This document shows positions 16,704-24,177 of a stretch of DNA of 64,000 nucleotides, one piece after another (position 1 is the stretch's first letter; every line of letters starts with the position of its first letter). The stretch is from Planococcus glaciei (GTDB taxonomy: Bacteria; Bacillota; Bacilli; Bacillales_A; Planococcaceae), in NCBI RefSeq assembly GCF_900099655.1, contig NZ_FNDC01000001.1:62001-126000 (forward strand), written 5' to 3'. The translations under genes and the position numbers were made by a program. The notes below the pieces were generated by a model that was not told where the DNA came from, made no database searches, and was given only the letters and a program-made list of their open reading frames with translations.

Positions 16704-16746
16704 CAGACAGTATGATTCCCGCCGCATTTACCGGGAGAGCTGTCTG
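16704..16746. other. Bulged hairpin in the helicase leader region
   Basis: Nested inverted repeats, CAGACAG ... CTGTCTG (16704-16710 / 16740-16746) outside and TCCCG ... CGGGA inside, lie 42 nt upstream of the helicase start. No T-tract is present on either side, so this is not a simple terminator. Function unknown. Confidence 0.5.
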
Positions 16747-16822
16747 GCAGGTCTAAGTGGCAAATCAAAAAAATTCTCTTCAATAAATAAACGATACTTT
16801 ATTCTAGCATAAAAAAAGGATG

Positions 16823-16850
16823 AAAAAGGACCCGTTAATCCGGGTCCTTT
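16823..16850 (-). terminator. Terminator of the YwbE-family gene
   Basis: Stem AAAGGACCCG / CGGGTCCTTT; on the minus strand it is followed by TTCATCCTTTTTTT. Confidence 0.8.
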
Positions 16851-16861
16851 GAGCTTATGAA

Positions 16862-17068
16862 TTATTTGTCAGTGCTGCCGAGGATTTCGCTTACGCGCCC
16901 CACCTGGCCGTCTTCAAGCCTTACTTTGATGCCATGCGGATGCGTAGCGGAATTCGTCAAAAGATCTTTGACAATCCCCCGTGTTTTCTTGCCCGTTCGT
17001 TGATCCTGTTTTAACACAATATTGACTTCTAATCCCGGTTTAACGTCGCTTCTTTTTTTGCCGTCCAT
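16862..17068 (-). CDS. ywbE: YwbE family protein
   Basis: The 68-residue basic protein matches the YwbE family along its length: RSDVKPGLEVNIVLKQDQ, TGKKTRGIVKDLLTNSATHPHGIKVRL, DGQVGRV. It looks like a small KOW/SH3-like barrel; the biochemical role is unknown (RNA binding is a guess from composition). It is monocistronic, with an AGGAGGG-type ribosome site upstream of the ATG at 17068 and a terminator after. Confidence 0.88.
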   Translation of the reverse strand: MDGKKRSDVKPGLEVNIVLKQDQRTGKKTRGIVKDLLTNSATHPHGIKVRLEDGQVGRVSEILGSTDK

Positions 17069-17123
17069 CCTTTATCCCTCCTGCCTTACTTTCATGATAC
17101 GCTATTCCCGCTTTTTTTCCACA

Positions 17124-17149
17124 CAAAAAGGCGGGGAAATCCCCGCCTT
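17124..17149 (-). terminator. Terminator of the YflT/DUF2382 stress protein gene
   Basis: Perfect stem AAGGCGGGGA / TCCCCGCCTT with a minus-strand tail of TTTTGTGTGG. Confidence 0.85.
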
Positions 17150-17158
17150 GATTTTGCT

Positions 17159-18589
17159 TTAGCGCCGATCTGTCCGGTTGCGGTCAAAATCGTCTCTGCC
17201 AAGATCACTGTCATCGTCAATATCCGCTTCTTCTTTGCGGACGGTTTCTTTGACTACTTCAGTGTCCTGTACTTTCCGTTTGCCTACTACAATTTCTTCG
17301 CTGACAACATCCGTTTTCGAGACGTTCACCCGTTCTTCCGTCAATGGAATATGGATATTGTCGCCTTCTTGATAGGCATCTCTGCCAATGGTTGAATCTC
17401 CATCAACTTCTTCGTTTACCGGGCGGCGTTCCACATAGATTTCTTCACGTTCTACCGGCACTTCAATTGTCTGCTGGTCTTCAACAACACGTTTGCTGAC
17501 ATTTACTTCACCAGTCTGTACACGGTCTTTATTGACCTGCAGGCGTTCTTCGTGAAGGCGCAGCCGCTCTTCATCTGAATCTGCAAAGTCATGATCGGTA
17601 TCCATACGGTCCCGGTCGGTATCTGTAAAGTCGCGGTCGGTACGGTCGCGGTCTAGCATACCACTATCGGTGCGATTGCGGTCAGTATCCATAAAGCCTT
17701 TGTCAGTGCGATCTCGATCACTATCCAGCATGCCGCTATTTGTCCGGTCACGATCCGAATCTAAAAAGTCGCGGTCGGTACGGTCACGGTCTGTAAAATC
17801 TTCTGTGGCACTGTGAGTGTCACGAACGCCACTGGTTCCCATTCCGCCTGCGCGGTCTGTGTCCCCGTAACGGCTTTCGTTGGTTGCAGTGAAATCTCCT
17901 GTATCGCGGCTTGGCGAAGGAACATCATCGACTGAACTTCCAGACCCTAAGCCAAATCCTGTTCCGGACTTCCGGCCAACTCCTGCCGATTCACTGTCAT
18001 CCAGTCTTGATGAAGCGGAAGTCTCGTCGGAATCCACTAAGTTGCGCCCTGAATGGAAGTTGACATCGTTCGCTTCGTTGGTATCCACCGTCAAGCCATC
18101 CCGTGCAACCATGCCGGAATCTTCTCCTGTGTAGCGGGAAGTATCGTCAGCGCCTACAATACCTGACGCTGCGCCTGCCCCAGCACCTGACGAAGTATTT
18201 TTCATCGGGTCGCCATAGGCAGAACTGCCGCTTCCGGTTCTGTTATTGTAGGAATCACCAATTTCCTTGTCCACAAACAACAGGATTTTTCCGTTTTGCA
18301 CTTCCTGGTAGTAACGGTCTGCTTCGTTGCCGTCTACACCCATGTCGTTAAACGCTTGGCGGACCGGCTCATTACCCGACATAAAGCCCATAAACTTGTC
18401 CATCCAGCCGCCGCCTTCCGTAGCCTTGTAATCTACATCGGTGCGTCCGCGGACCATCGAAATCTGGTCTTTGTCATGAGCCATGACATACATGTGGTCT
18501 TCCGATATTCCCTGCGATTTCAGTTCTTCGATTTTTCTCAACACTTCTGTTTCGTTATCAAACGTCCCCATAAAGTTATTGCTGGCCAT
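17159..18589 (-). CDS. General stress protein: YflT (GSP17M) domain, Asp/Arg/Thr repeats, DUF2382 domain
   Basis: The 476-residue protein has three parts. Residues 1-100 form a YflT/GSP17M-like domain (GTFDNETEVLRKIEELKSQGI, DHMYVMAHD). A central low-complexity region rich in Gly, Ser and Asp ends in repeated 10-13-residue units of the type DRDRTDSGMLD (about 245-335). Residues about 345-460 form a DUF2382 (YsnF/AvaK) domain with EERLQVNKDRVQTGEV, VEVPVEREEIYVERRPV-like strands and an RKEEADID end. The ATG at 18589 follows TTGGAGG. A strong SigB promoter lies upstream. The repeat region is extremely acidic and basic by turns, suggesting a flexible or hydration-related linker, which is an inference. 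Confidence 0.85.
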   Translation of the reverse strand: MASNNFMGTFDNETEVLRKIEELKSQGISEDHMYVMAHDKDQISMVRGRTDVDYKATEGGGWMDKFMGFMSGNEPVRQAFNDMGVDGNEADRYYQEVQNGKILLFVDKEIGDSYNNRTGSGSSAYGDPMKNTSSGAGAGAASGIVGADDTSRYTGEDSGMVARDGLTVDTNEANDVNFHSGRNLVDSDETSASSRLDDSESAGVGRKSGTGFGLGSGSSVDDVPSPSRDTGDFTATNESRYGDTDRAGGMGTSGVRDTHSATEDFTDRDRTDRDFLDSDRDRTNSGMLDSDRDRTDKGFMDTDRNRTDSGMLDRDRTDRDFTDTDRDRMDTDHDFADSDEERLRLHEERLQVNKDRVQTGEVNVSKRVVEDQQTIEVPVEREEIYVERRPVNEEVDGDSTIGRDAYQEGDNIHIPLTEERVNVSKTDVVSEEIVVGKRKVQDTEVVKETVRKEEADIDDDSDLGRDDFDRNRTDRR

Positions 18590-18644
18590 TTTTGATACCT
18601 CCAATTTTTGATGTGTATCTTTGAAAAATCTTACTACTCAAGAA

Positions 18645-18669
18645 ATACCCGACCGATATATTCTCAAAC
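18645..18669 (-). promoter_or_regulatory. SigB promoter of the YflT/DUF2382 gene
   Basis: Minus strand GTTTGA (18669-18664), 13-nt spacer, GGGTAT (18650-18645), 55 nt before the ATG at 18589. Exact -10 and near-exact -35. Confidence 0.8.
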
Positions 18670-18838
18670 ATTTTTGGCAATTGAATAGGCCAATAAAACC
18701 AAGAAAGTTCAACAGAAAATCTTCGGTTTACACTTCATCTCTATATTTAAAAAATATTTTGAAAATTTTCTTCTTTTTTGTAACTTTATTTCCAATTTAA
18801 CGTCTATCTTTATAATTGATGTTAGGAGGAGGGAAGAT

Positions 18839-19414
18839 ATGGGGAAATTGGCAGTGGTTCTTTTTGTCTTGTTTTTTACCATGGCACTTGGCGGCTGCAC
18901 CCCCCAGCCTGTTTCTTCCGAAAGCGCTCCTCCTCCAAAAGCCGTTAATCTGAAAACTCCGCTTGTGGATTACAATTCGGTGCGTGTGGTCCAGCTTGCT
19001 TCCGAGGAAGCCCTTTTAATCGATGGCACTTATTATGAAGTAACAGCAGCCTCAACATTCACGACTGTTTCAGGCGAACCCCTTCAGCCTGAAGACCTGC
19101 AGCCGGGTGACCTCGTATTCCTCACAGCCAGCAAAACAACGACTGGGCAGCTCCCGGAAAAAGGCGTTCTGCTGTCTCTTGTCAAACATGAGGACGACAT
19201 GAGCCAACAAATCAGCATCGCAATTGCCCACGTGCTCGAAAATCAGGAAATGGGCGACATCATTGCGCCGGAAATTAAATCGGTCAACTCCCATTTGATC
19301 ACCTTGCAATTTAGGGATTGGGCAAACCAACACAAATATGAATGCATTGTAAACCTGAAAAGCTTAGCATTCCATGTGAAAGAAATTTCCGGTTCGATAC
19401 AAAAAACCCCGTGA
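18839..19414 (+). CDS. Putative lipoprotein of unknown function
   Basis: The 191-residue protein has a lipoprotein signal peptide (hydrophobic residues 3-16, lipobox LGGC with Cys20), so it is anchored on the outer face of the membrane. After a Pro/Ser-rich linker it holds a small beta-rich domain with LIDGTYYEVTAASTFTT and a 'PEDLQPGDLVFL' turn resembling OB- or SH3-like 'L-x-PGD' loops. I do not recognise the family. The start has GGAGGAGGG upstream. The stop codon (19412-19414) lies inside the left arm of its own terminator. Confidence 0.7.
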   Translation: MGKLAVVLFVLFFTMALGGCTPQPVSSESAPPPKAVNLKTPLVDYNSVRVVQLASEEALLIDGTYYEVTAASTFTTVSGEPLQPEDLQPGDLVFLTASKTTTGQLPEKGVLLSLVKHEDDMSQQISIAIAHVLENQEMGDIIAPEIKSVNSHLITLQFRDWANQHKYECIVNLKSLAFHVKEISGSIQKTP

Positions 19415-19440
19415 ACGCTTCATCGTTCACGGGGTTTCCT
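19405..19440. terminator. Bidirectional terminator between lipoprotein and glutaminase genes
   Basis: 13-bp perfect stem AACCCCGTGAACG / CGTTCACGGGGTT, 6-nt loop; A-tract before and TTCCTTATT after. Confidence 0.9.
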
Positions 19441-19442
19441 TA

Positions 19443-20408
19443 TTAAAATATACTTAAATCCCACTCTTTTGAAATTTGGCGAAGCATCATCGTTCCTGCC
19501 GCACTGTTTCCAGTAGCGTCAATCGCCGGCCCGTAAACGCCGATGCCTGCCCCTGCCCGGAATTCATAGGTTTGGGAATGCAGTTTCGGCGGGACCGCTG
19601 CCAGAATTCCGCCGGACACGCCGCTTTTTGCCGGGATGCCGACATGAGCTGCAAAATTCCCTGATGAATTGTACATGCCGCAAGTTACCATCAGCACTTT
19701 TGCCACTTGGGCAATTTCATCCGAAAAATGCTTCACTTTCGTAATGGGATTGTATCCATCATAAGCAATGATCAAGCCGATCAATGCCAAATCCTTCACG
19801 CTGATTTTAATCGAACATTGGCTGATGTAGATATCCAGCGCCTCTTCTACTTCAATCTCCAAAAAGTTCGCTTCTTTTAAGTAATAGGCCAGTGCCCGGT
19901 TGCGGTGAGAAGTTTTCCATTCGGAATCATACACTTCCTGATCCATTTCAAGCGGATGGCCAACCAGGCTTTCCAAAAATGACAGTAGGTATTCGTATTT
20001 CTTCTGGCTGGTGGGCCCAGGCAACAGTGCAGAAACCGTGATGGCGCCTGCATTGATAAACGGATTGAACGGCTTGTTCGGCCGATGGATCTCAAAAGGG
20101 ATAATCGAATTGAAAGCTTCACCCGTCGGTTCCACATCCACTCGTTCAAGGACAAATTCCAATCCGTAATGGCAGCTTAAGGCGATAAACGTCAATGCTT
20201 TTGAAATGCTTTGAAGCGTGAATTCCTTGTCTGTGTCTCCAGCGCAGTAATAATGGCCGTCTTCATCGACCATGCAGATGCCAAGCAAACTCGGATCGAT
20301 GCTCCCGAGTGCCGGTATGTACTGCGCAGTCGTGCCCAATATAGCGTGCCCTTTGTTTTCCTGGATCCATGCCTCGAGCTGTTGTTGAATCAGCGGATTG
20401 TTTTGCAT
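19443..20408 (-). CDS. glsA: Glutaminase A
   Basis: The 321-residue serine-dependent glutaminase of the beta-lactamase-like fold hydrolyses glutamine to glutamate and ammonia in the cytosol. The catalytic Ser67-x-x-Lys70 is in FTLQSISKAL; other signatures are RPNKPFNPFINAGAI, SCQ-like SQCSIKIS, and the closing SGVSGGILA. Length is typical of the glutaminase core without ankyrin or STAS additions. The ATG at 20408 follows TAGGAGGAGGG. It is monocistronic. Confidence 0.95.
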   Translation of the reverse strand: MQNNPLIQQQLEAWIQENKGHAILGTTAQYIPALGSIDPSLLGICMVDEDGHYYCAGDTDKEFTLQSISKALTFIALSCHYGLEFVLERVDVEPTGEAFNSIIPFEIHRPNKPFNPFINAGAITVSALLPGPTSQKKYEYLLSFLESLVGHPLEMDQEVYDSEWKTSHRNRALAYYLKEANFLEIEVEEALDIYISQCSIKISVKDLALIGLIIAYDGYNPITKVKHFSDEIAQVAKVLMVTCGMYNSSGNFAAHVGIPAKSGVSGGILAAVPPKLHSQTYEFRAGAGIGVYGPAIDATGNSAAGTMMLRQISKEWDLSIF

Positions 20409-20430
20409 GTCGTCCCTCCTCCTAAACTTT

Positions 20431-20456
20431 AAAAAACCCCTTGTTTTACAAGGGGC
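20431..20456 (-). terminator. Terminator of the MhqD-like hydrolase gene
   Basis: Stem CCCCTTG / CAAGGGG followed on the minus strand by TTTTTTAAAG. Confidence 0.85.
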
Positions 20457-20464
20457 ATGGGATT

Positions 20465-21067
20465 TTATAATTGATCGTACCAGGATTTTGCCGCTTCCAC
20501 TTCCGGCATGGTCAATTGATGGCCGTAGTTTTCCCAGTGCAGCTTAACCGCAGCACCCGCGTTTTGGAGCATTCCTTCCAAGTCAGTGGATTCCTCAGCC
20601 GGGCAAATCGGATCATTCGTGCCTGCAGCAATGAATACTTGGACGCCTGATAAATCAGGCAGCTGCGTCTCGCGGTTCGGCACCATCGGATGATGCAGAA
20701 TTGCCCCTTTCAACGCATCCGAATAAGTGAACAATAAATTGGCCGCAATGTTCGCGCCATTCGAATAGCCGATGGCGATGATATTGCTGCGGTCAAAGCC
20801 ATGTTCTTCGGCTGCTGTTGCGATAAATTGATTCAACTCTTCTGTACGTGCCTTTAAATCTGCCATATCAAATACGCCTTCCGAAAGGCGTTTGAAAAAT
20901 CGCGGCATGCCGTTTTCTGATACATTGCCTCGGACACTCAGCACAGACGCTTCCGAATCGATATGTGATGCAATCGGCAACAAGTCATGCTCATTGCCTC
21001 CTGTCCCATGCAATACTAGAAAAGTCGGCTTTGATGGATTGGAACCTTGCTGAAAAATGTGTATCAT
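20465..21067 (-). CDS. Phospholipase/carboxylesterase family hydrolase (MhqD-like)
   Basis: This 200-residue alpha/beta hydrolase has the oxyanion LHGTGGNEHDLLP, nucleophile Ser102 in GYSNGA, Asp152 in GTNDPICP and His183 in YGHQL forming the triad. B. subtilis MhqD, controlled by the MarR-type repressor MhqR in the response to quinones, belongs to this family. The palindrome at 21136-21155 strongly resembles the published MhqR box, which makes this more likely an MhqD orthologue than a general esterase. Cytosolic; the ATG follows AGGAGG. Confidence 0.85.
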   Translation of the reverse strand: MIHIFQQGSNPSKPTFLVLHGTGGNEHDLLPIASHIDSEASVLSVRGNVSENGMPRFFKRLSEGVFDMADLKARTEELNQFIATAAEEHGFDRSNIIAIGYSNGANIAANLLFTYSDALKGAILHHPMVPNRETQLPDLSGVQVFIAAGTNDPICPAEESTDLEGMLQNAGAAVKLHWENYGHQLTMPEVEAAKSWYDQL

Positions 21068-21135
21068 AAAAAAATACCTCCTAATAGTGGAGCTGCCTCA
21101 AGGATTTCTTTTCCCTAAATGCCAGCAGCTGAAAC

Positions 21136-21155
21136 TTATCTCGAATTCAAGATAA
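21136..21155. promoter_or_regulatory. MhqR-type operator
   Basis: TTATCTCGAATTCAAGATAA: 9 of 10 palindrome pairs match and it resembles the MhqR consensus (TATCTCGAATTCGAGATA). It lies 69 nt upstream of the hydrolase ATG at 21067, in its promoter region. Confidence 0.75.
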
Positions 21156-21208
21156 ATATATCACAACGCGGTGGGAATACCAATCAAAAGCTTTTTCGAA
21201 ATTAACGT

Positions 21209-21244
21209 AAAAAAACCATCCGCTTGTAATTCCAGCGGATGGTT
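21209..21244 (-). terminator. Terminator of hslO
   Basis: Stem AACCATCCGCT / AGCGGATGGTT with a minus-strand TTTTTTTA tail. Confidence 0.9.
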
Positions 21245-21250
21245 CCTTGA

Positions 21251-22129
21251 TTAGTTGATTGCTTCCAGCATATCTTCCAGATTTTCTTTTGTGAAGAGGT
21301 AGTTTTCGTTGCAGAAATGGCATTGTGCTTCTGCTTGGCCGTCTGTTTCGATCATGTCCTGGATTTCTGCAGTGCCTAAGCTCACAATCGCATTATGGAT
21401 GCGGTCTCTTGAACACTGGCATTGGAATTGGACAGGCATATTGTCGAGCACTTTCAAATTGTTGTTGCCAAGCACTTTTTCCAGAATTTCTTCCGGCGTC
21501 ATTCCTTCGCGGACCATATTGGAAATCGTCGGGATTTCCGACAAGCGCTGTTCGATTTGGGTGATCACTTCCTCGCTTGTCCCCGGCAATAGCTGGATGA
21601 TAAAACCGCCTGAAGCCTGGATGGTATTATCCGGGTTTACAATAACCCCGACGCCAACGGACGATGGCACTTGCTCCGACGTTACGATATAGTGGGTAAA
21701 GTCTTCTCCCAGTTCACCTGACACAATCGGCACTTGCCCGACAAACGGCTGCATTAAGCCGATGTCTTTTGACACTGAAAGAGTTCCTTCGGTGCCGACT
21801 GCCCGTCTGACATCGAGTTTCCCTTGTTCATTTAAGTCAAAATGCGTCTGCGGATTCGAGACATAGCCCCGGACTTCGCCTTTTGCATTCGCATCCACCA
21901 GAATCGTCCCCAGTGGACCCCCACCATTGATTTTAATCGTCAATTTTTCTTCGCCTTTCATCATGGCGCCAAGCATTACACTGGCAGTCATTGAACGGCC
22001 AAGAGCCGCTGAAGCGGTCGGCCACGTATAATGGCGGCGCTGCGCTTCTCCTACCGTTTGGGTTGTCCGCGCTGCATAAGCACGTACTTGTCCATCATAA
22101 GCCAAAGCTCTTACTAAATAATCATTCAT
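21251..22129 (-). CDS. hslO: Redox-regulated chaperone Hsp33
   Basis: The 292-residue holdase is activated by disulfide formation under oxidative stress. The N-terminal domain carries AYAARTT and [15 protein letters not shown]; the C-terminal redox switch shows the zinc-binding CxC (FQCQCS) and CxxC (CHFC) pairs. Length is normal. It is encoded alone, 64 nt downstream of a DUF896 gene on the same strand. Oxidative-stress function fits the nearby MhqD-like hydrolase, though no shared operator is visible. Confidence 0.95.
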   Translation of the reverse strand: MNDYLVRALAYDGQVRAYAARTTQTVGEAQRRHYTWPTASAALGRSMTASVMLGAMMKGEEKLTIKINGGGPLGTILVDANAKGEVRGYVSNPQTHFDLNEQGKLDVRRAVGTEGTLSVSKDIGLMQPFVGQVPIVSGELGEDFTHYIVTSEQVPSSVGVGVIVNPDNTIQASGGFIIQLLPGTSEEVITQIEQRLSEIPTISNMVREGMTPEEILEKVLGNNNLKVLDNMPVQFQCQCSRDRIHNAIVSLGTAEIQDMIETDGQAEAQCHFCNENYLFTKENLEDMLEAIN

Positions 22130-22193
22130 TTATTTTCACATCTTTCTTTATTAGTTTAAAGGACTAAGAAGCTTGCCTATGTGTAACTTCCTC

Positions 22194-22418
22194 TTATTGC
22201 TGCCGGAGCTTCTTTTCGTTTTTTACTTTCTCCGGCGTCACATCATCGCCTAAAGGATCCAGTACTTTCAAGCTGGTGACCGTATTTTCGATTTGCCCGC
22301 GGATTTCCCGGAGGTAATCTTCTCGGAGCACTTGCTGCTCCACTTTTTCAGCTGGCGTCAAGCCGGCTTCTTTAGATTTTTTTGCCAATTCATTAATGCG
22401 GGAAATGCTTGCAATCAT
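22194..22418 (-). CDS. DUF896 family protein (YnzC-like)
   Basis: The 74-residue helical protein matches YnzC/YlaC-type DUF896: ISRINELAKKSKEAGLTPAEKVEQQVLREDYL, then GDDVTPEKVK. The function is unknown; the family is linked to the SOS-associated yneA-ynzC locus in B. subtilis, but no GAAC-N4-GTTC site is visible here. The ATG at 22418 with GGAAGGG is preferred over the in-frame GTG at 22427. Confidence 0.88.
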   Translation of the reverse strand: MIASISRINELAKKSKEAGLTPAEKVEQQVLREDYLREIRGQIENTVTSLKVLDPLGDDVTPEKVKNEKKLRQQ

Positions 22419-22439
22419 GACCTTCACCCTTCCGTTATC

Positions 22440-22922
22440 TCAGGCAACCATTTTTTCCTGGAGCCATTGCTTCAATGTTTCTGTTTTTGGCAAAAAACGC
22501 TGTTCTGTCATTTTCTCAGCCAAGGTGGCAATCGTTTCTCGCTTCATAACCGACTTCCAGGCAGTCTCCGCTTCTTCCATCAAGTCAGACAGCAAACAGC
22601 AATCTTCCTCTTGTTCAAGCTCCAGCATGTCGCCTAAAATGCCGCTCGGCGAATAAAGCGACTGCCGCCCTTCGATTGCCAAATATATATCGTACACACA
22701 AATGTCTTCGGGTTTTTTCTTTAATTTAAAGCCGCCTTTTACTCCAGGCACGGAGGCAATCAAATCCGCACTGACCAGCTTGCGCAGCAGCTTCTGGAAA
22801 TAGCTCGTGGAAACATTCAATTGCTGGCTGATCGCTTCGCCTGGCAACACAGCCTTTTCCGGAAGCATATTCAGTAAAAGTATGGCGTAAACCGATTGTT
22901 CAACGCCTGTTTTCATGTGCAT
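22440..22922 (-). CDS. Rrf2-family transcriptional regulator
   Basis: The 160-residue regulator has a winged HTH in residues about 10-75 (EAISQQLNVSTSYFQKLLRKLV, GVKGGFKLKKKPEDI). It lacks the three-Cys [Fe-S] spacing of NsrR/IscR: only two adjacent cysteines (EEDCCLL) are seen, so it is cluster-free or uses thiols. The ATG at 22922 has GAGG 8 nt upstream. Its targets are unknown; it sits between the YwrA/YwrB transporter pair and the DUF896 gene, all on the same strand. It differs clearly from NsrR at 2578-3012. Confidence 0.82.
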   Translation of the reverse strand: MHMKTGVEQSVYAILLLNMLPEKAVLPGEAISQQLNVSTSYFQKLLRKLVSADLIASVPGVKGGFKLKKKPEDICVYDIYLAIEGRQSLYSPSGILGDMLELEQEEDCCLLSDLMEEAETAWKSVMKRETIATLAEKMTEQRFLPKTETLKQWLQEKMVA

Positions 22923-23019
22923 GGAGTTCACCTCAATCCTGATAACCCGGACAATCTTTGTCCGCATTACCCCATAATAAGGAGTCGGTCAATTATTGTA
23001 AAGAAATCTGCTCTAAACA

Positions 23020-23051
23020 AAAAACCATCCGCATCATCTGCGGATGGTTTT
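23020..23051 (-). terminator. Terminator of the YwrB-like gene
   Basis: 11-bp stem AACCATCCGCA / TGCGGATGGTT with a minus-strand TTTTTTG tail. Confidence 0.88.
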
Positions 23052-23057
23052 CTTCTC

Positions 23058-23591
23058 TTATAAAAATCCTGATATTCCGCCATAGGCAAGCGCCAGCAGG
23101 ATGACAAATGCAGGATGGATTTTACGGATTTCAAGCATCCAATAACTGATCACAATCAGAATGACGGTCTGCACGCTGCCGGATGTATCGACCGACGTCA
23201 TGAAAAATTGGAGCGTCATGGCGCCGAGAAGCACCGCAATCACCGGCCGGATCAATTTCGTTATATTTTTTACCTTTGGTGAATCTTTGTATTTCAGCAA
23301 AGTCACCATCAGCAGAATCATTAAGATAAGAGAAGGCGCCACGGACGCAAACAATGCGATGACAGAGCCCAGAATGCCGCCTTCCATATACCCGACATAA
23401 CCGGCCATTTTGGTTGCAATCGGACCGGGCAAAGCATTGCCAAGCGCCAGCACTTCGCCGAATTCCTGAGTGGTCATCCATCCATACCGGTCAACCACTT
23501 CTTTTTCAACCAGTGGAATTGAAGCCGGCCCTCCGCCGTAGCCTAAAATGCCGGGAATGAAAAACGCCAGAAAAATATACCAGTAAATCAT
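23058..23591 (-). CDS. Chromate transporter half-protein (YwrB-like)
   Basis: The 177-residue membrane protein is one CHR-domain unit: GYGGGPASIPLVEKEVVDRYGWM, LALGNALPGPIATKMAGYVGY, then four or five hydrophobic segments. Half-size CHR proteins work in pairs; the partner is the gene directly upstream, overlapping by 4 nt (ATGA). Annotated as chromate transport by family, but in Bacillales the physiological substrate is uncertain. Confidence 0.85.
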   Translation of the reverse strand: MIYWYIFLAFFIPGILGYGGGPASIPLVEKEVVDRYGWMTTQEFGEVLALGNALPGPIATKMAGYVGYMEGGILGSVIALFASVAPSLILMILLMVTLLKYKDSPKVKNITKLIRPVIAVLLGAMTLQFFMTSVDTSGSVQTVILIVISYWMLEIRKIHPAFVILLALAYGGISGFL

Positions 23592-24166
23592 GACGCTCCC
23601 CCTTTCTTAAAGGACAGCAAGGAAATCAGCAAGATAGCGATAATCAAAAAGACAGGATGTACATTCAGCACTTCCATTAATACCGCCGCAATCAATACAA
23701 ACAATACGGCACGGGCCCAGCCGAGCGACTGGCCGGATTTTTTCAGGAAATCCCATGTCATGACCGCGAGCATCACCCCGACCACCGGCACGACCGCCGC
23801 TGACATATTGTTGACCCATTCCACTCCTTTAAATTGCTGCAAAGCGCCAAGCAGCAAAATCATCAGCAGGACAGTTGGAACGGTTACAGCAACCAAGGCA
23901 ACAATACTGCCGATGATGCCGTTCACCCGGTAGCCGATATACCCGGCCATCTTCGTCGCTATAGGGCCCGGCATCGTATTGCCAAGCGCCAATGTATCGC
24001 CGAATTCATCGTCGGTCATCCATTTGTATTTTTTGACGGCTTCTGTATGAAAGAGCGGGATTGCAGAAGGCCCTCCTCCAAAACCTAACATGCCGATGCG
24101 GAAAAAGGCGGCAAAAATATCGGCATTCACCTTAAGGCTGGAGGTTCCGGACGACTTTTCCCGCAT
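23588..24166 (-). CDS. Chromate transporter half-protein (YwrA-like)
   Basis: The second CHR-domain half shows MLGFGGGPSAIPLFHTEAVKKYKWM and LALGNTMPGPIATKMAGYIGY, with five to six hydrophobic segments, 192 residues from the ATG at 24166. A weak ribosome site precedes this ATG; an in-frame TTG at 24184 inside the end of the upstream gene is possible. It overlaps the YwrB-like partner by ATGA and follows the gamma-glutamyltransferase gene almost directly. In B. subtilis ywrA and ywrB also neighbour a GGT-like gene (ywrD) and an Lrp gene (ywrC), so the association is conserved. Confidence 0.82.
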   Translation of the reverse strand: MREKSSGTSSLKVNADIFAAFFRIGMLGFGGGPSAIPLFHTEAVKKYKWMTDDEFGDTLALGNTMPGPIATKMAGYIGYRVNGIIGSIVALVAVTVPTVLLMILLLGALQQFKGVEWVNNMSAAVVPVVGVMLAVMTWDFLKKSGQSLGWARAVLFVLIAAVLMEVLNVHPVFLIIAILLISLLSFKKGGAS

Positions 24167-24177
24167 TTTTTTATTTG

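Noticed and set aside
22293-22637. 114-aa plus-strand frame across the Rrf2 and DUF896 genes
   Set aside because: Shadow of two real genes on the other strand, no ribosome site.
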